Origin: a virus
Strand: one strand, 5' to 3'
Virus record (IMG/VR): IMGVR_UViG_3300021963_000137
Coordinates: 1-61,496 of that record
DNA length: 61,496 bases
The notes below the pieces were generated by a model, which saw only the letters and a program-made list of their open reading frames with translations, did no database searches and had not been told where the DNA came from. Below, piece after piece: positions 28,080-36,571 of the stretch (the first letter of the stretch is position 1; each line of letters starts with the position of its first letter). Position numbers and translations under genes: made by a program.

Positions 28080-29222
28080 TTATAGTTTTTTGCTCACAGA
28101 AGAAATACGTTTTAGAAAATCTAATTCGTCTTGTTTTGATCCTTGACCAGAAAGAACTTTGGAACGGTTGGTACTAACATTCTGCTGCTCCTTCTGGGAG
28201 TTCGAAGTTCCCTTTTTAGAGGGTATCGACTTTACCGATGGTGCTGCTTTACGTTTCACTTCGCCTGTTTCCTTTGCGGTTTTTAGCTTACGATAATCAT
28301 TAATAAATTTAACTACTACTGGATCATATACTTGATTTAACAACTCTTCAGGTAAGCCTTCTTTAAGGGCAAACTCTCGGATACTTGTAGCAACTTTTTC
28401 AGAATAATCAGGAATATGATTCATGATATTTTCTTCATAGTTCTTTAATAGTTGTTGTTGATACTCAACTTGTTGAGCCTGTAATTGTTCCATTATTGCT
28501 GAAGTTTTAGCTTCACGACTATTGCGTGCTGCCCAATACTTTTCTTGCACTATTTCTAATTGATCTCTTAATTCACGAGCAGTGTATGAGTCACCGTCTT
28601 CTCGTGCTTTATCAATTTCGGATTTAACCTTATGGTACTCTTTGGCAAGATTAGTTTCAACAATAGTCAATTCTTGATTGATTACTGTACCTAATTGAAT
28701 TACTTCTTGAAGCTTTTCATTTCTTTCTTGTTCGACCTGTTTCTTCAGTTCGCCTAGTTCACGCCCCTTTTGAGATAGATGCTTATCAGTAGAATAGCCT
28801 TTACGGATTTCTTCTAGGGTCACGTACTCTGTTTTACCGTCAACGGTTACAGGTACTTGATATTCCCAATCAATATCTTCTTCAGAAGGTAGTTCAGAGT
28901 TTTGGGTAGACGCATCATCCTCATCTTTACTTTCTTCTTCAGTTGCTGTTGATTCTTCTTCTTCATCTAGGTCAGTTGCAGACTCTTCATCGTTCTCTTT
29001 TTGGGCTTCTTCTTCCGATGATTCGTCTGGATTTGGGACGCCTAAGTCTTCCTCTGGTAGAGATTCTTCTTTATCCAACCCAAGCATTTTAGCTGCTGGT
29101 GAGTTGCGAAGAATGTCATCAAGACTCTTTGCTTCCAAATCTGCACTATAACTTCCGTCATCAAAGTCCTTACTCGATACATTCGAGGCAGGTGTGTTGG
29201 TAGAGAGATGTTGTAGATTCAT
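28080..29222 (-). CDS. Capsid scaffolding protein, 380 aa
   Basis: Highly charged helical protein: the first 120 residues are Glu/Asp/Ser-rich, then a long Glu/Lys/Gln coiled coil (about 150-260), and a basic C-terminal end (KRKAAPSVKSIPSKKG, then SVSKKL) as expected for a scaffold that contacts capsid shells. Position between portal and capsid is the standard one. No protease motif seen. Confidence 0.8.
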   Translation of the reverse strand: MNLQHLSTNTPASNVSSKDFDDGSYSADLEAKSLDDILRNSPAAKMLGLDKEESLPEEDLGVPNPDESSEEEAQKENDEESATDLDEEEESTATEEESKDEDDASTQNSELPSEEDIDWEYQVPVTVDGKTEYVTLEEIRKGYSTDKHLSQKGRELGELKKQVEQERNEKLQEVIQLGTVINQELTIVETNLAKEYHKVKSEIDKAREDGDSYTARELRDQLEIVQEKYWAARNSREAKTSAIMEQLQAQQVEYQQQLLKNYEENIMNHIPDYSEKVATSIREFALKEGLPEELLNQVYDPVVVKFINDYRKLKTAKETGEVKRKAAPSVKSIPSKKGTSNSQKEQQNVSTNRSKVLSGQGSKQDELDFLKRISSVSKKL

Positions 29223-29245
29223 AAATTATTTACCTTTGTGTCCAA

Positions 29246-29509
29246 TTAAACTGCAACAGCAGTTTTTTTAGCAGCCTTAGCTGCCGCCATCTTTTTGACA
29301 AAAGCTTCTTTGTCTTCAACCTTTGTAGCTTTAATGGGTTGACCACTCATTCGATCAATCACATCAATAGCACCTTGTAGGCTTACCAAGATGGGTGCAT
29401 AGCGTTGGGCTAAACCCGTACCGCCATTCTCTCCTGCTCTAGATAGTTCTCGTAAGATTTCTTCTCTAGAACGAATTAATACTTCTTTAACATTTGAATA
29501 ATTACTCAT
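29246..29509 (-). CDS. Small head-region protein, 87 aa
   Basis: The open frame extends upstream, but the ATG ending at 29509 has SD GAAGAAGG and gives MSNYSNVKEVLIRSREEILR, so this start is preferred; it overlaps the preceding gene by eight bases. Helical, ending in an Ala/Lys-rich tail (KKMAAAKAAKKTAVAV). Function unknown. Confidence 0.6.
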   Translation of the reverse strand: MSNYSNVKEVLIRSREEILRELSRAGENGGTGLAQRYAPILVSLQGAIDVIDRMSGQPIKATKVEDKEAFVKKMAAAKAAKKTAVAV

Positions 29510-29864
29510 TGCCTTCTTCCCCTTCTTGGGATTCCTGTTTTTGTTTGTGCATAAACTGAACGTTCTTGCCGTATCTTTCAATACCAATTAATTTCTCTTT
29601 AACAGAGCCTAATGCCATAGCTGTGTGATACAAGAATTCTCTTTCTTTAGAACAGTGAGGTTCAGTTTTAAGCCATGTAACAAAGAGATCTGCTAAGATC
29701 TCTCCGTATGCATCGCCAAAGAATTGTTCACGTTCTCTTACTGAGAACTCAGCCTTTCCAAGAGCTGTTTGAGCATCTCGGAAAGGTTCAACTTTATATT
29801 CACCAGTTTCATGGTTCATTTTTGGTTTGACTCTTCTTTCAAACCCATCTTTATATTTGTCCAT
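29502..29864 (-). CDS. Small head-region protein, 120 aa
   Basis: Charged helical protein (FRDAQTALGKAEFSVREREQFF, YGEILADLFVTWLKTEPH, then an acidic Gln/Glu tail). It lies between portal and scaffold. One Cys. A connector or capsid-assembly role is possible; nothing specific recognised. Confidence 0.55.
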   Translation of the reverse strand: MDKYKDGFERRVKPKMNHETGEYKVEPFRDAQTALGKAEFSVREREQFFGDAYGEILADLFVTWLKTEPHCSKEREFLYHTAMALGSVKEKLIGIERYGKNVQFMHKQKQESQEGEEGNE

Positions 29865-29873
29865 ATCTTAATA

Positions 29874-32120
29874 TTATTGTGGCATTTCTGCCGCTGGTCC
29901 TTGAGGTTGAGGAGCTTCCATACCATTAGCGGGTCTAGAAGCATCTCCATGCGAGTCTGACGTAATAAAGTCTTTTGCCATAGCTAATAGAACTTTAATA
30001 TCAGGTTGTTTAGGTGGATCAACACCTTCTTTAGCTGCTTGGATATAAATCTTACCCCATTCTTGGTAGGATTTATCTAATGCAACCATAAGTTGTTTTG
30101 TATTATCTTGCATAGCATTTTTAGCTTGGACATTAGTTAAATCAATAGTAGCTTGTCTTTGAGCCATATCTAGCATTTTAACTTGTTCTTCTAATTGCTT
30201 AAGCTTTTCAGTAGCCTTTATTTCATTGTCTCTTGACTCTTGTGCTTTTTGTTTAAAGTCAGGAGCCGTATAATCAACAATATAGTCTAATGGATCTAAG
30301 TCCATAGCTTCAAGAGTCTTACATGCAATACGTACAGCTGCTTCTGGATTGATAGCGCCACCAGCACCTGCTTGTAATAATGCAGGTAAAAGCTGTTGAC
30401 CTACCATAGACATCTTTTTAACAACGTTACTATTGCCATTCTCACCTACATCCGCATCAATATACATGAGCATATTGTTAGGCAATGTTGATGGATCAAC
30501 TGACTTGAAGATATCATTTTGATCAGTGTATTTAACTACCTTACCACGTAGCTTAGATCTCATAGTACGATATACACCGTCACATAAACGTTTAAATCCT
30601 GTCTCAGCAAATCTACGTGCCATAAATTGAATACGTACTTGTGCTGCAGACATAGCCTTCTGCATCTTTTCTTCACTGTTACCTGATACATATAATGTAT
30701 CATTTAAACCTTGAGCAGCTTTACCCATACCAGTAGCTTGTTCTTTATGAACCTGTAGCAATTCTAGGATTGGTACAGTGCCAGGACTAATAGTGTCTGG
30801 AGTCATAGAAGACACAGCTGTCTGTGGGTTTCCATTAGTAGCAATAATCTGTTTAGGCTTCATATTCTGAAGAGCACTAAAGTCTACTACATTAGGATCA
30901 GCTAATTTAGGTGCATAGTTAGTTAAGTATACATTCTCTACGAAGCCACGAAGAATAGCGGTAGTAGCTAATGTAGATGGGCGAACCATATCTGCAACGC
31001 TAATACCAAAGAATTCGTGAGGTACTTCAAAGGGACAAAGAGTTGCTAAAGGAATCATATCACAATCTTCTTCAAGCAGGATTGTTGACCCTGCAATAAT
31101 GAAGTGTTTTAATTCGGCAATACCGTCTCCGTCTCTGTCTACTCTTAACCAACATTCAATAACAGTTAATTGTCTGTTAGCTTCTGAAGGGAATAGTTCC
31201 CTTGAATTTCCCCCTAGCCAGTACTCTTCGCCGACTAGACGCTTTCGAGCTGCTTGCTCTTCGGTGTACTTGGTGGCCCAATCATATGACCCATCACCAA
31301 TAGCGTCCCAATCGATGTTCTCTGCAATATCGGGGAAAAACTTTCTGACCTCAGAACGGGTCATATCAATCTGAATACCTACGAATGCTGCATCATCTAG
31401 TGAGTGCGCATCCCTTGTAATCCTAAAACATTCTGGATGTACGTTCTTAATAAGAACTCGTGTCTTATTTGTTTTACGTTTTAAACGAACATCCTTATAT
31501 ACTACTAGAAACTCTGAGTTACCATCAAGGTTTGTTGTTAACTCTTGCTCATAATTAAGGTTTCCTATGATTTCTACATCGGAATCTGACAAAATAAGGT
31601 CTAGATTTTCTTGAGAAATAGAGTCATATTCTTCGAAATTATAGTCAAAATCCTCAATAAACTCCCAACGAACAATACTATTTTTCCACAAAAGAGCTGA
31701 CTTAACCCATGTATTAAGGATTTCCCAGCCAGGATTTTGTTTAAAGATAGCATAATTAACTAAATCAGAAGCTACCTTAGCATGATGATAGTCTGTGGGT
31801 GTTGGTCCAGCAGGAAGAAACCTTGCTAGCTTGTTATTGTTAAACATTAGTTCAGCAATAATAGCTGTGTAACCTTCAACCGCCTCTACTGTGTCAGATG
31901 AAACAATCTGAGACACACCTTGAGGAGTCAAATGGTACTGTGGCATCATACCATATTCGTATGTAGCCTTTTGTCTTTCACGAGCCAAGTCAGAACTGTT
32001 TAAGAAGTCACCAACAGAGTTCATTACACCCTGTTCGATCATAGCTAATAGTTCATTATCACCTACTGGCTCTTTATACCTGTCAGTAAGCCTGATAGGG
32101 GTAGTTGTATTATCTGCCAT
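29874..32120 (-). CDS. Portal protein, 748 aa
   Basis: Start taken at ATG ending at 32120 (SD AAAGG) rather than an upstream TTG. Large portal: N-terminal helices with YEYGMMPQYHLTPQG and a wing region around ALLWKNSIVRWEF, the middle HEFFGISVADMV and LRGFVENVYLTNY typical of podovirus portals, and a long helical C-terminal barrel with Gln/Lys-rich coiled coil (about 640-700). It forms the dodecameric ring for packaging and ejection. Order terminase-portal-scaffold-capsid is canonical. Confidence 0.83.
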   Translation of the reverse strand: MADNTTTPIRLTDRYKEPVGDNELLAMIEQGVMNSVGDFLNSSDLARERQKATYEYGMMPQYHLTPQGVSQIVSSDTVEAVEGYTAIIAELMFNNNKLARFLPAGPTPTDYHHAKVASDLVNYAIFKQNPGWEILNTWVKSALLWKNSIVRWEFIEDFDYNFEEYDSISQENLDLILSDSDVEIIGNLNYEQELTTNLDGNSEFLVVYKDVRLKRKTNKTRVLIKNVHPECFRITRDAHSLDDAAFVGIQIDMTRSEVRKFFPDIAENIDWDAIGDGSYDWATKYTEEQAARKRLVGEEYWLGGNSRELFPSEANRQLTVIECWLRVDRDGDGIAELKHFIIAGSTILLEEDCDMIPLATLCPFEVPHEFFGISVADMVRPSTLATTAILRGFVENVYLTNYAPKLADPNVVDFSALQNMKPKQIIATNGNPQTAVSSMTPDTISPGTVPILELLQVHKEQATGMGKAAQGLNDTLYVSGNSEEKMQKAMSAAQVRIQFMARRFAETGFKRLCDGVYRTMRSKLRGKVVKYTDQNDIFKSVDPSTLPNNMLMYIDADVGENGNSNVVKKMSMVGQQLLPALLQAGAGGAINPEAAVRIACKTLEAMDLDPLDYIVDYTAPDFKQKAQESRDNEIKATEKLKQLEEQVKMLDMAQRQATIDLTNVQAKNAMQDNTKQLMVALDKSYQEWGKIYIQAAKEGVDPPKQPDIKVLLAMAKDFITSDSHGDASRPANGMEAPQPQGPAAEMPQ

Positions 32121-32183
32121 TGTTAACCTTTCTGGGTTATTCAATCATTCAATCAAGGTCAACAATGACCTAATATATTTCTT

Positions 32184-32930
32184 TTAGCTACAAACTGCTG
32201 TAGCAATACAGTATTCAATAACCATGTAGTCAGTAGCTGTTGCTAGTTGACCAGTAACTCTTAATGCTAAATCATTTTTAGTTTCTTCTGTGGCATATAC
32301 TGCGGCTGAAGCAGAAGCACCATGACCAAGGGCTGTAAGAGGGGTACACACCTGACTATTAGTTTTACCACGATTAGCTAAATCTTTATCAATATTAGTA
32401 GTTAAACTAGTTGTAATAGCTGCATTATGAATGGTTGTAGAACCAAATATAATTTTAGGTGTTTTGTTGTTAGCATTAGTAGGTGTAGAAATTAATAGTT
32501 TAACCAACAATTGACCTGATGGCCCCATTAAATTACCAGGAACAATAGCCCTAATCAAAGAAAGATCAGAGGCAGTAGTTTGCGTATATGAGCTATTAGA
32601 ACCTACTGCATTAACATGAGATACTGTTGTAGGGTCATAAGGGGTAAATGGGGTAGTCGTTGGGTTAATATAGATTGTGTATACTTGACCTACAGTAGTA
32701 CTAGAAAACTCTGTATAATATAATCCTGCAGAACCACCTACCACTGCTCCAGCAGGTAACCAAACCCATGCATCACCATAAATTGTTGGTAATGCTGTTG
32801 TTAATGTAATTGTTCCATTAGTTGCTACTGTTCCATTAGAAGGAATAATAACGGGAATACTTGCTCCAATAATACCTGATTCTTCTGTGGGTACACTAGT
32901 AAATACTGTACCTAAATTTAATTGCCCCAT
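32184..32930 (-). CDS. Beta-rich virion protein, possible head fibre or decoration, 248 aa
   Basis: Ser/Thr/Ala-rich, almost all beta, with few charges; several Gly/Pro turns (AWVWLPAGAVVGGSAGLYYTEF) and a C-terminal YMVIEYCIATAVCS. Composition fits an exposed virion protein. Placed between the packaging genes and portal, unusual for a tail fibre, so a head fibre is more likely. Not assigned to a family. Confidence 0.5.
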   Translation of the reverse strand: MGQLNLGTVFTSVPTEESGIIGASIPVIIPSNGTVATNGTITLTTALPTIYGDAWVWLPAGAVVGGSAGLYYTEFSSTTVGQVYTIYINPTTTPFTPYDPTTVSHVNAVGSNSSYTQTTASDLSLIRAIVPGNLMGPSGQLLVKLLISTPTNANNKTPKIIFGSTTIHNAAITTSLTTNIDKDLANRGKTNSQVCTPLTALGHGASASAAVYATEETKNDLALRVTGQLATATDYMVIEYCIATAVCS

Positions 32931-33016
32931 GTGTCTATTCCTTTAATAAAGTGCTACTACTTTGTTCCTTCCCCCATGAGTAGCCAACAAGGTTGGACAC
33001 AAGGGAACTTTGTTTA
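32931..33016 (-). other. Intergenic stretch with hairpin
   Basis: An 86-base gap. On the minus strand it holds CCAACCTTGTTGG (5-bp stem, 3-base loop) inside a wider inverted repeat CAAAGTTCC / GGAACAAAG. There is no U-run, so a terminator is unlikely; mRNA processing, a regulatory hairpin or an N4-type hairpin promoter are options. Confidence 0.4.
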
Positions 33017-33172
33017 TTATTTATTTTGTCCTCTGATAGCCAAGTATTGACCATCAGCCTCTTTTAGTTTACCATCCTGTTTAGGATATACTAGTTTATT
33101 AGGTTGTTGAGGCTTAATCAAAGCCTTTAATTGTTCTTTTTCTTTACCACGTAGGTTTAAATCAATAGCCAT
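33017..33172 (-). CDS. Small basic protein, 51 aa
   Basis: Starts MAIDLNLRGKEKEQLKALIKP; Lys/Gln-rich, no membrane segment. It lies in a tight run of three tiny genes between terminase and the 248-aa protein. Conserved-looking but not recognised. Confidence 0.55.
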   Translation of the reverse strand: MAIDLNLRGKEKEQLKALIKPQQPNKLVYPKQDGKLKEADGQYLAIRGQNK

Positions 33173-33178
33173 ATTAGT

Positions 33179-33460
33179 TTACCATTTCACTTTGTTAGCC
33201 CAGTATGCCGCTGATAACGGTCCTTTAGCAATATTACTTGCATGTCTAGCCTTAAAAGATTCTCTACGCTTTCTGTATGATTCTGACTCTCCCTCTTTTT
33301 TGGGAGACCCTTGAGTACCTTGTTCACCAAAACGAATAGTCTTAACAGTGTCCCCACTCTTAGCAACTACTACATGACTTTTTGTAGGATGACTAGGTGT
33401 CTTCTTAGGTTTATTAAAACCAGATACACCAGCCCTCTCTAATCTAGGATCTTTTGCCAT
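33179..33460 (-). CDS. Conserved packaging-region protein, 93 aa
   Basis: Opens KDPRLERAGVSGFNKPK and continues PSHPTKSHVVVAKSGDTV and IRFGEQG, ending RHASNIAKGPLSAAYWANKV. I recognise this sequence pattern from many podovirus and cyanophage genomes, where its function is unknown. Strongly basic, so nucleic-acid binding is plausible. Start overlaps the previous stop (TAATG). Confidence 0.72.
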   Translation of the reverse strand: MAKDPRLERAGVSGFNKPKKTPSHPTKSHVVVAKSGDTVKTIRFGEQGTQGSPKKEGESESYRKRRESFKARHASNIAKGPLSAAYWANKVKW

Positions 33461-33606
33461 TACTTCCCCTTCTTAGCAGTCTTAGCCGAATCTTTAAAAG
33501 CTTTGTTTGTAGGAGCACCCTTAGTTCCAGGTTTCCTCATTTTCTCTTTAGACCCTTCAGCAATCCGTTTTTTCTTAGCATGTATATTATCGTATAATCC
33601 TGCCAT
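33460..33606 (-). CDS. Conserved tiny basic protein, 48 aa
   Basis: Starts MAGLYDNIHAKKKRIAEGS and contains MRKPGTKGAPT, a recurring phage small-protein phrase; very Lys-rich. Directly after the terminase gene. Function unknown; probable virion-assembly or DNA-binding accessory. Confidence 0.68.
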   Translation of the reverse strand: MAGLYDNIHAKKKRIAEGSKEKMRKPGTKGAPTNKAFKDSAKTAKKGK

Positions 33607-33615
33607 ATTATTCCT

Positions 33616-35256
33616 CTATATCCAAGTGGTTTCTAATTGTTGAAAGTTCCCCATCTTTTGTGTAAAAGGAACATTAGTTGTTGTTAGTCTATCTCCGTGT
33701 GTCCTGATTACTTCCAGAGCAATAGCAAGAGCGATAACGGTATCATCATTGTGACCAACAATAGCATTTGTCCGACCATTGTCATCAGCCACATAATTCA
33801 TTAGCTCCCCAATAATAGTTCTTGAAGGTATCCATATTTCTTCCTGTTCAATAGCACTCTTAAGAAACCCAATAATAGCTGGCTTAGAAGATGTTGTTGT
33901 TCTCCAACCCATCCGCATACCTTCATCTTTAGATACATTAGCCATTTTAGTTTGATAATACATATTAACATAGCCCATTTGAACTAGTCTATTTAATGTG
34001 GCAATACCCATACTGTTAGACTCTACCGCCATTAAAGCGTTATTATAGTATCTTCCTAGATAGAACAATAGATCTCCAAACTTACTGGGATCAATCATAT
34101 TATTTCTATACGTGGCACATATCTCTTTTTCTGCATTCATAACTACTGCAGCAGAATGGTCTTTACCTACCCCTAAGGATACGTCTGCAGCTATAACAAA
34201 GGATTGATCAAAGGATGGATATTTAAATATCTCAATAGAACCCTGTCGGGCATCCTCCATCATCATACTTTCAAAGTTAAATTCTCTCTGAGCTAATATA
34301 GGTTGTGGTATTAGTTTATTTAACTTTTCAATACTGAATACATTAGAGCCTGAAACAATAAAGGCTTCTTCAGGAGTCGCTGGGTACTCCTGTTTAAATT
34401 TGTCTACCCCACTCTCAGCTATCTTGAGTCTCCTCCAGTATAACTGATCATTATCTAAATTAAACCTTGTAACTAATATTTCTTCTTCATCTGTTTTCTC
34501 AAACCCCTCAGGGCTATTCCTACGATATTCAGACATAAGAAACCAAGGTACAAATATAGGTATATATTCATTCTTACCAGCTACAGCATCTGTCCATAGT
34601 CTATGAAATGAGTTTCCTACCCCATTAGCTGTACTCTCAAGGATAACCTCGGTACCGTCTGCTTGGGAGATCCCCTGAAATAAACCTGCTAGGATTTTTT
34701 CATCATGAAGCCAGAAGGATACTTCTGAAAGATGTGCGATCGTAGGCGTAATACCCCTACCCGCCTCAGGAGAACCTGCTGTATACAATCTATAACCAGA
34801 ATCATTATGTTCAAACATAATCTCTTTTGCGTTAGATCTCTTTAAAGTAGGTGAAAACTGTGTAGGCATATTAGAAATAATATTCCTGGACATAGTAAAT
34901 AAAGCATCAGATGTTGCAGCATCATGAGCCATAACAACACTCTTGTTGTAAGCATTGAAATAAGACTTCCAGAATACTCTACCAGTAGTATATGTAGAAA
35001 GACCCATCTGTCGGGCTTTTAAAATAATAGCCCTAACTTTTCCAGTTTCTTTTAGTTGACCTTCAATAGCATCATTAACGATCTTTTGTGCATCATTAAA
35101 TTCAAAAGGTTGGAATCCTAGTCGGGAGTCTTTGGGTAGAATCTTTATTTGCTCTTTTGCAAAGAGTTCAAAGTTATTTTGGTATTCTGCGAGTTTTTCT
35201 CTGCGCTTTAGTTCCCTTAAAGCCTCTAGCTTGCGGGTGTTTGAAGTGGTTGTCAT
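33616..35256 (-). CDS. terL: Terminase large subunit, 546 aa
   Basis: ATP-driven packaging motor and nuclease. The ATPase part has a Walker A variant with K80, R82-Q83 and G85 (KARQMGLST), Walker B IAHLSEVSFW, and coupling motif VILESTANG. The nuclease part has AADVSLGVGKDHS, AVESNSMG and a C-terminal NDDTVIALAIA, giving the acidic RNase H-like site. Normal length. First gene of the minus-strand arm, with a phage-type promoter 16-33 bases upstream. Its small subunit appears to be about 4.4 kb away at 39643-40023. Confidence 0.92.
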   Translation of the reverse strand: MTTTSNTRKLEALRELKRREKLAEYQNNFELFAKEQIKILPKDSRLGFQPFEFNDAQKIVNDAIEGQLKETGKVRAIILKARQMGLSTYTTGRVFWKSYFNAYNKSVVMAHDAATSDALFTMSRNIISNMPTQFSPTLKRSNAKEIMFEHNDSGYRLYTAGSPEAGRGITPTIAHLSEVSFWLHDEKILAGLFQGISQADGTEVILESTANGVGNSFHRLWTDAVAGKNEYIPIFVPWFLMSEYRRNSPEGFEKTDEEEILVTRFNLDNDQLYWRRLKIAESGVDKFKQEYPATPEEAFIVSGSNVFSIEKLNKLIPQPILAQREFNFESMMMEDARQGSIEIFKYPSFDQSFVIAADVSLGVGKDHSAAVVMNAEKEICATYRNNMIDPSKFGDLLFYLGRYYNNALMAVESNSMGIATLNRLVQMGYVNMYYQTKMANVSKDEGMRMGWRTTTSSKPAIIGFLKSAIEQEEIWIPSRTIIGELMNYVADDNGRTNAIVGHNDDTVIALAIALEVIRTHGDRLTTTNVPFTQKMGNFQQLETTWI

Positions 35257-35271
35257 GGGGTGTAGTTATAG

Positions 35272-35289
35272 TTTCTCTATTAGGGGACT
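35272..35289 (-). promoter_or_regulatory. Phage RNA polymerase promoter for the structural arm
   Basis: Minus strand AGTCCCCTAATAGAGAAA, a member of the GTCCCCTAATAGG family (GAG in place of GGG/GGA). It points at the terminase gene 16 bases away and would open the whole morphogenesis arm. Confidence 0.65.
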
Positions 35290-35292
35290 ACT

Positions 35293-35505
35293 CTTTATAC
35301 TTTTTATTTATAGCCCCTTAGTCTTTGTGTGTGAAAAAGAATCAGGGGTTTGTTGTTCTCCCCCTCCTGTGTCGTGTGACCCCCCTGTCTCGTGGTGGTC
35401 GGTCGTGCTGCGGTGTCGGGTCGTTCCTGCCTCTCTTCTTCTGTCGGTGGTGCTGTGGCGCTGGTGCTGTCGACTTCCTTTGTTAGCGCTGTCTTGGAGT
35501 TCATT
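35293..35505. other. Non-coding divergence region with A-free tract
   Basis: Between the divergent arms. Bases 35380-35472 (93 bases) contain no A on the plus strand; 35401-35460 is about 65 % G+C in an otherwise AT-rich genome. Open frames crossing it on both strands (Thr-rich minus, Val/Leu/Cys-rich plus) look like composition artefacts. Candidate roles: packaging or terminus site, structured RNA, or early promoter region. Confidence 0.5.
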
Positions 35506-35661
35506 ATGCGTTCTATCCTCTTGTTCGTTTGTCTTCGCCGTGGTTTTGGTTTGTCCTTCTCTACTGCCTGTGGTCACTTGCTTAATGCTTGGGGTACTGC
35601 TCAGTGGTACAGTGACATGTCTACTGTTGACCTGTTCCTGTTAGCTACTCGTAAGTCTTAA
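35506..35661 (+). CDS. First early gene, small basic protein, 51 aa
   Basis: Start at an ATG with SD GGAG six bases upstream. Starts MRSILLFVCLRRGFGLSF, hydrophobic then basic, and ends STVDLFLLATRKS. Codons end heavily in T. Unrecognised; the position, first gene of the plus-strand arm, suggests early host takeover. Confidence 0.5.
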   Translation: MRSILLFVCLRRGFGLSFSTACGHLLNAWGTAQWYSDMSTVDLFLLATRKS

Positions 35662-35681
35662 GGGCTTTCTCGATTGGCTCC

Positions 35682-35712
35682 TTGTGGGGTCTTTCGAGAG
35701 CGTCTTGCTCTG
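35682..35712 (+). promoter_or_regulatory. Hairpin element A (AGAGC type)
   Basis: AGAGC-GTCTT-GCTCT stem-loop (35697-35711) 15 bases before the next start codon, with an upstream long-range TCTCGA/TCGAGA pairing. First of three similar elements (also 35906-35921 and 36193-36208). Confidence 0.45.
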
Positions 35713-35726
35713 TTTGGGAGGTTGGT

Positions 35727-35870
35727 ATGTATCTCGGTGACTTGCTTCGTAAGAAGCTTGCTGAGCTGCCACCTGTGGATGAGGCGGCACTTGATGCTTA
35801 CCTTGACGAAGTAGAAGAAGAATTCTGCTTTGTTTGTGGTAATGAGTGTTGCAATCATCCTCAGGATTAA
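35727..35870 (+). CDS. Tiny early protein with Cys/His cluster, 47 aa
   Basis: SD GGGAGG five bases before ATG. An acidic helix (VDEAALDAYLDEVEEEF) is followed by CFVCGNECCNHPQD, a CxxC..CC.H cluster that could bind zinc. Early, small, acidic plus zinc motif fits a host-protein inhibitor, but that is inference. Confidence 0.6.
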   Translation: MYLGDLLRKKLAELPPVDEAALDAYLDEVEEEFCFVCGNECCNHPQD

Positions 35871-35881
35871 GAGGCTGCCTG

Positions 35882-35921
35882 TAGCATCCTGTTAGGGTGC
35901 TATGGAGAGCGATCTTGCTCT
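35882..35921 (+). promoter_or_regulatory. Tandem hairpin element B
   Basis: Two adjacent stem-loops: TAGCA(T)CC..GG(G)TGCTA at 35882-35902 and AGAGC-GATCTT-GCTCT at 35906-35921, 19 bases before the next ATG. The second hairpin is identical to that in element C. Confidence 0.5.
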
Positions 35922-35940
35922 ATTCTAAAAGGGGTTTGTT

Positions 35941-36156
35941 ATGTCTTCTTCTTTTGTTGTCTACGCTGTGTCTGCTTCTGCTCCTCAGTGTGTTGTTGCT
36001 AGCTTTGATACTGTTGCTGAAGCTAATGCTGCTGCTTGGTTGGCTAACTCTATCGATAGTACTTGTGACTATCGTGTTGATGAGGTCTTGCTTGATGATT
36101 TGCTTTGTTCTGAGTGGAAGACCAAGGAGAGAATGTCAGGATACGAGTTACTTTAA
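35941..36156 (+). CDS. Small early protein, 71 aa
   Basis: SD AAGGGG. Ala/Ser-rich start, then SFDTVAEANAAAWLANSI and DYRVDEVLLDD; compact alpha/beta look. Codons are almost entirely T-ending. Not recognised. Confidence 0.55.
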   Translation: MSSSFVVYAVSASAPQCVVASFDTVAEANAAAWLANSIDSTCDYRVDEVLLDDLLCSEWKTKERMSGYELL

Positions 36157-36170
36157 TAAGATCTTTGCCT

Positions 36171-36208
36171 ATTGGGTATAACAACCCAATGGAGAGCGAT
36201 CTTGCTCT
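36171..36208 (+). promoter_or_regulatory. Tandem hairpin element C
   Basis: ATTGGGT-ATAACA-ACCCAAT (perfect 7-bp stem, 36171-36190), then AGAGC-GATCTT-GCTCT (36193-36208), followed 24 bases on by the next ATG with SD AAGGAG. Same architecture as element B. Confidence 0.5.
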
Positions 36209-36232
36209 TGTACATAACTCAAGGAGATTAAC

Positions 36233-36430
36233 ATGTACACAATCCTCAACGTCCTTACCGCTATCATGTGGTATGCTGCTGCATCATGGTCTATAGATCA
36301 GATCTATACTCATGACAACAATAGCCCTCTTATGATTGCTATCTTAGTTGCATCAGCTGTCTTAGCGGGTATGCAAGCATTTGATCTGATTAACAACATT
36401 GAAGACAAACACAACCAAGGAGAACTGTAA
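36233..36430 (+). CDS. Small early membrane protein, 65 aa
   Basis: Two hydrophobic segments (about 3-20 and 33-50) with a polar loop containing SIDQIYTHDNN and a charged tail. SD AAGGAG. Could act at the host membrane (for example superinfection exclusion), but no family was recognised. Confidence 0.6.
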   Translation: MYTILNVLTAIMWYAAASWSIDQIYTHDNNSPLMIAILVASAVLAGMQAFDLINNIEDKHNQGEL

Positions 36431-36537
36431 TGTACTACGTATACCATAGGCTCACTAAGGTATTGATTGCTAAGACTACATCAGTCAGAGTGCTCAATGA
36501 GTACGATCCAACATACTATGAAGTAGTAACCTACTAA
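36430..36537 (+). CDS. Tiny Tyr-rich protein, 35 aa
   Basis: Starts on a TAATG overlap with the preceding gene: MYYVYHRLTKVLIAKTTSV..., ending EVVTY. Likely translationally coupled. Very short, so only moderately supported. Confidence 0.4.
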   Translation: MYYVYHRLTKVLIAKTTSVRVLNEYDPTYYEVVTY

Positions 36538-36571
36538 TAGCATACCTTCTCGGTTAGAGAGACCAGGGCAT

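Noticed and set aside
35304-35577. Two Thr-rich minus-strand open frames in the divergence region
   Set aside because: Low-complexity consequence of the A-free complement, no SD, and they lie upstream of the terminase promoter.
35132-35644. Long plus-strand open frame rich in Val, Leu, Ser and Cys across the terminase start
   Set aside because: Runs antisense to terminase and through the A-free tract; composition follows from lack of A, and a better gene with SD starts at 35506 in another frame.
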